Shown: in pieces, positions 7,174 to 12,988 of the stretch
Numbering within the stretch: position 1 is the stretch's first letter
Layout of the letters: the number at the start of each line of letters is the position of its first letter
Source of the DNA: Taibaiella sp047605615
Lineage (GTDB): Bacteria > Bacteroidota > Bacteroidia > Chitinophagales > Chitinophagaceae
Assembly: GCA_047605615.1 (NCBI GenBank)
Contig: JASGFI010000083.1
Location: 1 to 12,988, forward strand
Direction: 5' to 3'
Length of the DNA: 12,988 nt
Notes under the pieces: generated by a model
The model's database searches: none
The model's input: only the letters and a program-made list of their open reading frames with translations
What the model was told of the DNA's origin: nothing
Made by a program: the position numbers and the translations under genes

Positions 7174-9180
7174 TTACCCCATAGCCTTCACAATTTTCCT
7201 GATGATTAACGTACCATCGGGCTGCACTACTTTCAGTTCGTAAACGCCACGCGCCACATCGTCCAAAGGTATGGACAAAGCAGTTTGCGACACCTTGTTG
7301 AATTGCCGTACCACCCTGCCCAGTGCATCCAATAGCTGCAAGCTACTTCCCGGTTTTATATTGACAACGTACCACCAATTAATGGCCGGATTGGGAAATA
7401 CCCTTAATTCGCCATTGGCAAAACCATCGGGCAATAAAGTCTTGTCGGTATTGATGCTCCTTGTCTGGTGCAAAATGTGGTTGTCCGCATCCAGCACCAA
7501 ATTGGTTACATCTTTGGCCCACGGCAACATGATTACTTGCTCCGGACTATCATTAAAGACGGTGAAACTGGTATCGCCACCGCTACTCCATACCGTTACC
7601 TGCAAAGGCGTGTAGAAAAATGGCACGGACGAAGGGTTGGCTCCCTGCTGTACTATCTTCAACAACAAGGTATCGTGTACCTGATTGGTATATACATCGT
7701 AGATAGGATAGCCTTCGCCATAAATCCATTGACTGAAAAAGGTGTCGAGGTTCAAAGAGGTTTTCTGCGCCACAAATGCCTTAAATTGTTCGGTAGTGGC
7801 CGTACCATGCCCAAAAGCAATCAGGTATTCTTGCAGCGAGTTGAAGAATAAACTGTCATCGTCAACAACATAGCGCAGCGTATGTATCACGGCAGCGCCC
7901 TTGTCGTAGGTCAACCGTCCGTTGAATATCCTGCCCACATCGGTAGTGTCGGTACAATATACCGAGCCATCGGTGGCACTCAATACATTGCTGTGTATGG
8001 CCTCCATGCGTTCTTTTGCCGCATCGGCCCCGCGAAAGTGGTTCACGAACAAATAATCGAAATAACTGGCAAAGCCTTCATTGAGCCATATATCCTGCCA
8101 GGTGCCGCAAGTCACCAAGTCGCCAAACCATTGATGGGCCAATTCGTGGGCAACCAAAGAACCATCGAAACCACCAAGGGTAGTCATGGTTTGATGTTCC
8201 ATGCCACCGCCCAAAGGCGTAATGCAATGGCCATATTTTTCTTGGTGAAACGGATACCGCCCTACCAAAGAAGAAAAGAAGTTGATAATGGCCGGAGTGG
8301 TATCTATATTGGTTTTTTGCTGCGCGAAAAAAGTATCGTTGTCGTAAACATAATTTTGGAAAAGCATGGAGTCGCTGCTGCCATCGAAGTGCATGTAATA
8401 GCTGTAATCCCTGTAATGCGCCACCGCCAAGGAGATGAGGTAATAATCTATGGGATAGCCCTCGTGCCATTCGTAGCGAAGTTTTCCGTTGGGCATGGGT
8501 GTGGTGTTTGCCAATAGGCCATTGCTTCCGGCCTTCAAACCGGTATCTACCGTAAGCCATACATCGCAGGAGTCTATTTTGTCTTGCAAAGCCTGCTTGC
8601 AGGGCCACCAATCGGCCGCGCCGTAAGGTTCGCTGAGCGTATAGGTTATGGAATCGCCAAACTGGTTGGCTTGCGTGCGGATGCCGGTAGTAAAAAAATC
8701 GGTACCCGACTGCGGCGCACCATGATACCATACCTCTGCCGTAAATTGGCTTCCAACGGTAAGTGTAGCCGCCAAATCTACCACACGCACCACCGAATCG
8801 CCGGTGGCGGTATATACCAGCCCATCAATCTTCAGGGAATCTATGGCGTATGCCGGTATCAATTCAAACACATAACTATCCATGTCGGCCAGTGCCTGCG
8901 CTATGGTAGTCGCCTTGCCCGCCACGGCTGTACTGGCATTGCCCACGTTCAAGTCCAGGTGTACATACTTTACGTCGTAATCGTCTTCGCGCGCATCGGC
9001 CACCGTACCGCGGTGTACTATTTTTGCTCCATACAACTGTTTTACGGCCGCACAGCCTACCGCTTGTCGTATTGGTTGCGCATGTAAAAACACCGAACCA
9101 AACGAATACAAAACCACGCATAAAATGAATGGCAACCGGCAATCCAACGAACTATTTTTAGGCTTTCCCAACAACATCAT
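7174..9180 (-). CDS. Secreted M1 family zinc aminopeptidase with T9SS sorting domain
   Basis: This is a 668-residue protein. Residues 1-35 carry a signal peptide with a long N-region, ending near FLHAQ. The M1 domain follows: GGGMEHQ at 324-330 (the family's GxMEN-type exopeptidase motif, with His in place of Asn), HELAH at 345-349 (His345, Glu346, His349), the third zinc ligand Glu368 in LNEGF, and Tyr425 as the likely transition-state Tyr. Residues about 590-668 form a type A T9SS C-terminal domain: VFPNP (594-598), then LQLLDALGRVV and GVYELKVV. The protein should therefore be exported through the Sec and then type IX pathways, and released or anchored at the cell surface to cleave peptides outside the cell. 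It lacks the long helical C-terminal domain of PepN. The start is one of two adjacent ATGs (9180 or 9177). Confidence 0.95.
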   Translation of the reverse strand: MMLLGKPKNSSLDCRLPFILCVVLYSFGSVFLHAQPIRQAVGCAAVKQLYGAKIVHRGTVADAREDDYDVKYVHLDLNVGNASTAVAGKATTIAQALADMDSYVFELIPAYAIDSLKIDGLVYTATGDSVVRVVDLAATLTVGSQFTAEVWYHGAPQSGTDFFTTGIRTQANQFGDSITYTLSEPYGAADWWPCKQALQDKIDSCDVWLTVDTGLKAGSNGLLANTTPMPNGKLRYEWHEGYPIDYYLISLAVAHYRDYSYYMHFDGSSDSMLFQNYVYDNDTFFAQQKTNIDTTPAIINFFSSLVGRYPFHQEKYGHCITPLGGGMEHQTMTTLGGFDGSLVAHELAHQWFGDLVTCGTWQDIWLNEGFASYFDYLFVNHFRGADAAKERMEAIHSNVLSATDGSVYCTDTTDVGRIFNGRLTYDKGAAVIHTLRYVVDDDSLFFNSLQEYLIAFGHGTATTEQFKAFVAQKTSLNLDTFFSQWIYGEGYPIYDVYTNQVHDTLLLKIVQQGANPSSVPFFYTPLQVTVWSSGGDTSFTVFNDSPEQVIMLPWAKDVTNLVLDADNHILHQTRSINTDKTLLPDGFANGELRVFPNPAINWWYVVNIKPGSSLQLLDALGRVVRQFNKVSQTALSIPLDDVARGVYELKVVQPDGTLIIRKIVKAMG

Positions 9181-9245
9181 TTAGTTTTTTGTTTGTGCGG
9201 CATACAATATTCAACGAACGATTCCCCACATTTATTACCTTGCCC

Positions 9246-9275
9246 CATAGCCAACAGATAAATCTGTTGGCTATG
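9246..9275. repeat. Perfect 13-bp inverted repeat
   Basis: CATAGCCAACAGA (9246-9258) pairs perfectly with 9263-9275 around TAAA. It lies 65 bp upstream of the M1 peptidase start and past the panB terminator, with no T run on either side. It could be an operator, an RNA element in the M1 leader, or a dispersed palindromic repeat. I favour the last because a second, degraded palindrome follows at once (9295-9315). Confidence 0.6.
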
Positions 9276-9294
9276 CAGTTCGTTCACTTGAATT

Positions 9295-9315
9295 GCCGCC
9301 GGCTTCAGCCGTGGC
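9295..9315. repeat. Degenerate REP-like palindrome
   Basis: GGCT (9301-9304) pairs with AGCC (9307-9310) around TC, and outer bases GCCG/TGGC extend the stem with one bulge and one wobble. The shape resembles REP elements mobilised by RAYT transposases, but no such gene is in the window. Confidence 0.4.
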
Positions 9316-9332
9316 TCTCCATAATTTTAGAC

Positions 9333-9355
9333 AAAAAAACCGCTGTTGCAGCGGC
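9333..9355 (-). terminator. Intrinsic terminator of panB
   Basis: On the minus strand CCGCTG and CAGCGG form a perfect 6-bp GC-rich stem (9354-9349 with 9345-9340) around a 3-nt loop. Seven T residues follow directly (9339-9333). It starts about 9 nt after the panB stop codon. Confidence 0.85.
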
Positions 9356-9363
9356 TTTTGAGA

Positions 9364-10179
9364 TTAGTATTGTTCCTGTTCGTTCGGAAATTGGCCCGAA
9401 CGGACATCGGCTGCATATTGCGCCACCGCACCCTTTATGGTATCGTACAAATCAAGGTAGCGGCGCAAGAACCTTGGCGAAAAATCTTTGGTAATGCCCA
9501 GCAAATCGTGCATTACCAATACCTGTCCGTCCACGTGCAGGCCCGCACCTATGCCTATTACCGGAATGTTCAACTCTTCGGCCACCCTCTTGCCCAGCAA
9601 AGCAGGTATTTTTTCCAACACTACGGCAAACGCACCTGCCTTTTGCAGCGCATGTGCGTTGCGCACCAATTGTTCGGCCTCGGCTTCTTCCTTGGCCCGC
9701 ACGGCGTAGGTGCCGAATTGATATATCGATTGCGGCGTAAGCCCCAAGTGGCCCATAACCGGTATGCCCGCCGATACTATGCGCGATACCGATTCGCATA
9801 TCTCCTCGCCACCTTCCAGCTTCACCGCATAAGCTCCAGACTCTTTCATAATCCTTATGGACGAGTTCAGTGCTTCCTTGCTATTGCCCTGATAGGTACC
9901 AAAAGGTAAATCGCACACAACGAAACTCCTGTTGGCGCCACGCACCACGCTCGATGCCAGAAAAATCATTTGGTCCAGCGTTATGGGCAAGGTTGTTTCG
10001 TGGCCGGCCACAACGTTGGAGGCCGAATCGCCCACCAACAATATGTCCACCCCGGCCTCGTCGAATATGCGCGCGAAAGAGTAGTCGTAAGCCGTAAGCA
10101 TCGAAATTTTTTCGCCCCGCTCCTTCATTTTCTGCAAAGTATGGGTGGTTACCCGTTTCACTTCACCGTGTACCGACAT
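9364..10179 (-). CDS. panB: 3-methyl-2-oxobutanoate hydroxymethyltransferase (ketopantoate hydroxymethyltransferase)
   Basis: This 271-residue protein is the usual length for PanB. It carries the family segments LTAYDYSFARIFDEAG (28-43), VGDSASNVVAGHETTLPIT (49-67), VVCDLPFGTYQ (87-97), VKLEGG (119-124), VMGHLGLTPQS (141-151) and VVLEKIP (186-192). By comparison with E. coli PanB the metal ligands should be Asp51 and Asp90, the substrate-binding pair Lys120/Glu122, and the catalytic base Glu189. The enzyme transfers a hydroxymethyl group from 5,10-methylene-tetrahydrofolate to 2-oxoisovalerate, giving ketopantoate, the first committed step to pantothenate and CoA, in the cytoplasm. Neither panC nor panD is adjacent; the gene has its own terminator and appears to be monocistronic. 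Confidence 0.97.
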   Translation of the reverse strand: MSVHGEVKRVTTHTLQKMKERGEKISMLTAYDYSFARIFDEAGVDILLVGDSASNVVAGHETTLPITLDQMIFLASSVVRGANRSFVVCDLPFGTYQGNSKEALNSSIRIMKESGAYAVKLEGGEEICESVSRIVSAGIPVMGHLGLTPQSIYQFGTYAVRAKEEAEAEQLVRNAHALQKAGAFAVVLEKIPALLGKRVAEELNIPVIGIGAGLHVDGQVLVMHDLLGITKDFSPRFLRRYLDLYDTIKGAVAQYAADVRSGQFPNEQEQY

Positions 10180-10200
10180 GCGTTTTTAATTTTAAGGCGG

Positions 10201-10208
10201 TAAAAGTA
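10201..10208 (-). promoter_or_regulatory. Possible -7 box for panB
   Basis: On the minus strand TACTTTTA (10208-10201) is one mismatch from TAnnTTTG and ends 21 nt before the panB ATG. No clear -33 box is seen upstream. Confidence 0.3.
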
Positions 10209-10319
10209 GCCTTTTTAAACATTGTGCCGTTTTTTTGCTGCTAATCGGTGCATTTGTGCCATTTACAAAAATGGTTCATTGGACTGATTTCATTTTGCCT
10301 TGGCCACCATAACCGCATA

Positions 10320-10355
10320 AAAAACAGCGAAGCAACCCAATGCTCCGCTGTTTTT
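10320..10355 (-). terminator. Intrinsic terminator of hppD
   Basis: AAAAACAGCG (10320-10329) pairs perfectly with CGCTGTTTTT (10346-10355). One mismatch and three further pairs (AGC/GCT) close an 8-nt loop. On the minus strand the stem is followed by a run of T. It begins 24 nt after the hppD stop codon. The A/T tails are symmetrical, so it could also work on the + strand. Confidence 0.85.
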
Positions 10356-10379
10356 GCGGGTTAAGCTACTCTTTTGTTG

Positions 10380-11519
10380 CTACAAATTGCCCCTCTTGGC
10401 TTGTTCGCGCTCTATGCTTTCAAACAATGCCTTGAAATTTCCGGCACCGAAACTTTGCGCTCCGTGACGTTCTATTATTTCAAAAAACAAGGTGGGCCGG
10501 TCTTCCACGGGTTTGGTGAAAATCTGCAACAGGTAGCCTTCCTCGTCCCTATCCACCAATATGCCCAATGCCTGCAATGCTTTTATCTCTTCGTCTATTT
10601 CGCCTACACGTTCGGGCAGCATTTCGTAGTAGGCTTCGGGTGGCGCGCCCAAAAATTCCACGCCGCGGGCCTTCAGTTCCGTTACCGTCTTGATTATGTT
10701 TTTGGTGGCTACGGCTATGTGTTGCACGCCTTCGCCTTCGTAATATTCCAGGTACTCCTCTATCTGCGATTTCTTTTTGCCTTCGGCCGGTTCGTTTATG
10801 GGAAACTTGCTGTATCCATTGCCATTGCTCATTACCTTGCTCATCAAGGCCGAGTATTCGGTATTTATTTGCTTATCGTCGAACGACAAGATGTTTACGA
10901 AACCCATTACCTCTTCGTACCATTGAACGGTGGGCAGCATACGGTTCCAGCCTACATTGCCCACGCAATGGTCCACGTACAACAAGCCGCAATCGGCAGG
11001 GTTGTAGTCGCTTTGCCAAGGTTCGTACCCGGGCATGAAAGCACCTTTGTAGTTCTTGCGTTCCACGAACATGTGCACCGTTTCTCCGTAGGTGTATATG
11101 CCCGACATGCGCACCTCGCCAAAATCGTCGGTAAAGGTTTGTGGTTCGAGGTAGGGCTTGCCGCCGCGTTTGGTGGTTTCCTCAAAGGCACTGTAGGCAT
11201 CGTCCACCCAAAGGGCCAAAACCTTTACGCCGTCGCCATGTTTTTTTACGTGTTCGGCTATGGGGTGGTCGCTGTGGAGGGCAGTGGTCAGTACCAAGCG
11301 TATTTTTCCTTGTTGCAACACATACGAGGCTCGGTCGCGCAAGCCCGTTTCGGGGCCGGCATAGGCTACGCTCTGAAAGCCAAATGCGGTTTTGTAATAA
11401 TGGGCGGCCTGCTTGGCATTGCCGCAATAAAACTCTATGTAATCGGTACCGTTGATGGGCAAAAAATCTTGCGCCTGGGCTATTTTTTCGGCAAATGTGG
11501 TGCCTGTAACTGTGGACAT
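10380..11519 (-). CDS. hppD: 4-hydroxyphenylpyruvate dioxygenase
   Basis: This 379-residue protein is of family length. It has two vicinal-oxygen-chelate halves: residues about 20-155 (DYIEFYCGNAKQAAHYY) and about 175-350. The three iron ligands are His184 (YVDHCVGNV), His267 (GVQHIAV) and Glu347 (LFFEIIER), and the family tail GAGNFKALFESIEREQAKRGNL follows. The enzyme converts 4-hydroxyphenylpyruvate, O2 and an internal 2-oxo acid to homogentisate and CO2 in tyrosine catabolism, in the cytoplasm. I chose ATG 11519. The open frame continues upstream to 11606, but those 29 residues include the translated microsatellite and are not part of the family. hmgA, the next pathway step, lies upstream on the same strand with 190 bp between. 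Confidence 0.97.
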   Translation of the reverse strand: MSTVTGTTFAEKIAQAQDFLPINGTDYIEFYCGNAKQAAHYYKTAFGFQSVAYAGPETGLRDRASYVLQQGKIRLVLTTALHSDHPIAEHVKKHGDGVKVLALWVDDAYSAFEETTKRGGKPYLEPQTFTDDFGEVRMSGIYTYGETVHMFVERKNYKGAFMPGYEPWQSDYNPADCGLLYVDHCVGNVGWNRMLPTVQWYEEVMGFVNILSFDDKQINTEYSALMSKVMSNGNGYSKFPINEPAEGKKKSQIEEYLEYYEGEGVQHIAVATKNIIKTVTELKARGVEFLGAPPEAYYEMLPERVGEIDEEIKALQALGILVDRDEEGYLLQIFTKPVEDRPTLFFEIIERHGAQSFGAGNFKALFESIEREQAKRGNL

Positions 11520-11532
11520 TGTTTGGATGTTA

Positions 11533-11553
11533 GATTTTGGATTTTGGATTTTG
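11533..11553. repeat. Heptanucleotide repeat (GATTTTG)3
   Basis: Three perfect copies of GATTTTG (CAAAATC on the hppD strand) lie 14 bp upstream of the hppD start. The copy number could vary by slippage and change the length of the hppD leader by 7 bp per step. It may be only a simple-sequence tract. Confidence 0.8.
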
Positions 11554-11578
11554 ATGTGGCCAAAACAATTTTCTTTGG

Positions 11579-11677
11579 TCAACCTGCACGCAAAATACCC
11601 TGCCACATGGCCATTACCAGTTTTTTCAACCGTTTTTTCACACGGATGTAGTAAGAGTTGTTGTATTCGGAATCCAT
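11579..11677 (-). CDS. Candidate small basic protein between hmgA and hppD
   Basis: This 32-codon ORF (ATG 11677, TGA 11581-11579) lies in the 190-bp gap between hmgA and hppD, out of frame with hppD. The product would begin MDSEYNNSYY and continue with a basic, amphipathic helix (IRVKKRLKKL, then VMAMWQGILRAG). Support: a TAAATTTG box (11690-11683) ends 5 nt before the ATG, the same arrangement as at the toxin-antitoxin promoter, and the ORF starts 33 nt after the hmgA stop. I do not recognise it. It may be a real small protein, a leader peptide for hppD, or chance; no conservation can be tested here. Confidence 0.35.
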   Translation of the reverse strand: MDSEYNNSYYIRVKKRLKKLVMAMWQGILRAG

Positions 11678-11682
11678 TGTTG

Positions 11683-11690
11683 CAAATTTA
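11683..11690 (-). promoter_or_regulatory. Possible -7 box TAAATTTG upstream of hppD
   Basis: On the minus strand TAAATTTG (11690-11683) fits TAnnTTTG. The nearest TTTG upstream is only 12 bp away (11706-11703), shorter than the usual -33 spacing. If active, it would transcribe the small ORF and hppD separately from hmgA. Confidence 0.4.
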
Positions 11691-11709
11691 ACCTACTTCT
11701 CCCAAATAG

Positions 11710-12870
11710 TTACTCCGCCCAGCTCATCATATACTGCTCGTCTTCTATTTCCTTGGCCGTTTGGGTCATCATCAAAGGATGAAAGGTGTCCACCATTACG
11801 GCCAGTTCCTTGGTTTCGGTTTTGCCTATGCTTTTTTCCACCGCCCCGGGATGCGGGCCGTGTGGTATGCCGCCGGGGTGCAGGGTTATTTGGCCGCGTT
11901 CCACATTTTTACGGCTCATAAATTCGCCGTCCACATAATACAGTACCTCATCGCTGTCTATGTTGCTGTGGTTGTAGGGTGCGGGTATGGCTTGCGGATG
12001 ATAATCGTACAGGCGGGGCACGAAAGAACAAATCACGAAGTTGTGCGCATCGAATGTCTGGTGTACGGGCGGTGGCTGGTGCACGCGGCCGGTTATGGGT
12101 TCAAAATCGTGTATGCTTATGGCATAGGGGTATTCGCAACCGTCCCAGCCCACCACGTCGAAGGGGTGCGTGCCGTACCAAATAGGGTACATCAAACCCT
12201 TTTTGCGCACATTAATCAAAAAATCGCCTTTCAGGTCAAATGTTTCCAGGTTTTCGGGCTTGCGTATGTCCCTTTCGCAAAAAGGCGCATGTTCCAGCAA
12301 TTGCCCGTGCTTGCTCAAATAACGCTTGGGAAAAGTTATGGGGCTGAAAGAATCAACGATAAAAAGCCGGTTGTCGGCCGTGTCGAAATTGATTTGGTAA
12401 ATGGTGCCGCGTGGGATGACCAAATAATCGCCATAACCAAATTTCAATTGGCCATATTGCGTTTTCAATACGCCGCTGCCTTCGTGTACAAATATTACTT
12501 CGTCGCTATCGGCATTTTTGTAGAACAAATTGCCCCCAAGCCCCTTGGTGGGCGCTGCCAGCGACAGGTGCACGTCGTTGTTGAACAACACCGTCTTCTT
12601 GCTTTTCAAAAAATCGGGTTCGGGCCTTATGGCAAAACCCTTGTAGCTCCTGTGTTTCAATATATTGTCCGTAGCGGCCTTGGGCCTTACGTCGGTAGGT
12701 TCTTCGGTCTTGGTAATAATGGTGGGCGGATGTACGTGGTACAACAGCGAATAATTGGACGAAAAGCCTTCGGTGCTGAACAATTGTTCGGAATACAAGC
12801 CGCCGTCGGGCTTGCGGAACTGCGTGTGCCGCTTGTGCGGTATATGCCCCAAGGAGTGGTAATGTGCCAT
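11710..12870 (-). CDS. hmgA: Homogentisate 1,2-dioxygenase, short form
   Basis: This 386-residue protein belongs to the HmgA/HGD family. It carries YWGTHPFDVVGWDG-like sequence (YGTHPFDVVGWDGCEYPYA, 232-250), PPPVHQTFDAHNFVICSFVPR (266-286) and HPGGIPHGPHPG (331-342). The likely iron ligands are His301 (YNHSNIDSDE), an acidic residue six or seven positions on (Asp307 or Glu308) and His337 (IPHGPH), matching His335, Glu341 and His371 of the human enzyme. It opens the ring of homogentisate with O2 to give maleylacetoacetate. Human and proteobacterial forms are about 430-445 residues, so this one is shorter. I see no frameshift, and the ends look natural. The ATG at 12870 follows a TACCTTTG box. 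It is the first gene of the hmgA-hppD pair; fahA and maiA are not in the window. Confidence 0.95.
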   Translation of the reverse strand: MAHYHSLGHIPHKRHTQFRKPDGGLYSEQLFSTEGFSSNYSLLYHVHPPTIITKTEEPTDVRPKAATDNILKHRSYKGFAIRPEPDFLKSKKTVLFNNDVHLSLAAPTKGLGGNLFYKNADSDEVIFVHEGSGVLKTQYGQLKFGYGDYLVIPRGTIYQINFDTADNRLFIVDSFSPITFPKRYLSKHGQLLEHAPFCERDIRKPENLETFDLKGDFLINVRKKGLMYPIWYGTHPFDVVGWDGCEYPYAISIHDFEPITGRVHQPPPVHQTFDAHNFVICSFVPRLYDYHPQAIPAPYNHSNIDSDEVLYYVDGEFMSRKNVERGQITLHPGGIPHGPHPGAVEKSIGKTETKELAVMVDTFHPLMMTQTAKEIEDEQYMMSWAE

Positions 12871-12893
12871 TTTTCGATGAAAAAATTCGGAGG

Positions 12894-12901
12894 CAAAGGT
12901 A
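12894..12901 (-). promoter_or_regulatory. -7 box TACCTTTG of hmgA
   Basis: On the minus strand TACCTTTG (12901-12894) fits the Bacteroidota -7 box exactly and ends 23 nt before the hmgA ATG. A TTTC (12921-12918) lies 16 bp upstream as a possible weak -33 box. A 6-bp inverted repeat, GCCAGT/ACTGGC (12923-12928 with 12936-12941), just upstream could be a regulator site, but this is speculative. Confidence 0.5.
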
Positions 12902-12988
12902 CAGTGTTATTTGTTGCGAAACGCCAGTATAAGTGACTGGCCCCAGGGCAAACGCATCTAAAATAGTTTAAGCTATTCACAAATGTGG

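Noticed and set aside
7882..8517. 211-codon + strand frame opposite the M1 peptidase
   Set aside because: It overlaps the zinc-site region of the M1 gene on the other strand and has no motif of its own.
11520..11606. N-terminal extension of hppD
   Set aside because: The 29 upstream codons include the GATTTTG repeat and unrelated sequence. The HPPD family begins near ATG 11519.
10374..11651. 425-codon + strand frame opposite hppD
   Set aside because: It is the antisense shadow of hppD, whose iron ligands and family tail are intact on the minus strand. Composition is Phe/Tyr/His-rich and no motif is seen.
11761..12936. 391-codon + strand frame opposite hmgA
   Set aside because: Antisense shadow of hmgA. 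The long open frame follows from its codon use, and there is no family match.

Overview
The window looks like chromosomal DNA from a member of the Bacteroidota, most likely Chitinophagia or Sphingobacteriia-like. Three things point there. A secreted M1 peptidase ends in a type IX secretion (T9SS) sorting domain. Several genes have Bacteroidota-type -7 promoter boxes (TAnnTTTG) just before the start codon, and Shine-Dalgarno sequences are largely absent. The homogentisate dioxygenase is of a short form. I cannot assign a genus from sequence alone.

Left part (1-3470) is AT-rich and accessory in character. It starts at a tetranucleotide repeat (AGCA)10 on the window edge. Next comes one large gene for an unrecognised exported protein with a Thr/Asn-rich linker and a coiled coil (268-2148). 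Then comes a VapBC-like toxin-antitoxin pair (2366-3009) with its own clear promoter. The pair lies between two near-identical 22-bp direct repeats that are parts of a palindrome. A 461-bp stretch without a convincing gene (3010-3470) is full of hairpins.

Middle part (3471-7078, + strand) is richer in G and C and holds three ordinary genes: an LpxL/HtrB-type acyltransferase with a TTG start, a DUF1684 lipoprotein-like or secreted protein, and a cytoplasmic M3 oligopeptidase (Dcp/PrlC type). A strong GC-rich hairpin separates them from the convergent minus-strand genes.

Right part (7174-12870, - strand), read in the direction of transcription, is: hmgA (homogentisate 1,2-dioxygenase), a candidate 32-codon ORF, hppD (4-hydroxyphenylpyruvate dioxygenase) with a terminator, panB (pantothenate synthesis) with a terminator, and a T9SS-secreted M1 aminopeptidase. 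HppD and HmgA catalyse consecutive steps of tyrosine catabolism (4-hydroxyphenylpyruvate to homogentisate to maleylacetoacetate). The rest of that pathway is not in the window.

Most of the window is ordinary. The parts most worth a second look are the repeat-flanked toxin-antitoxin module and its hairpin-rich surroundings, the exported orphan protein, and the small ORF between hmgA and hppD. I found no tRNA, rRNA, CRISPR array, intact transposase or riboswitch.
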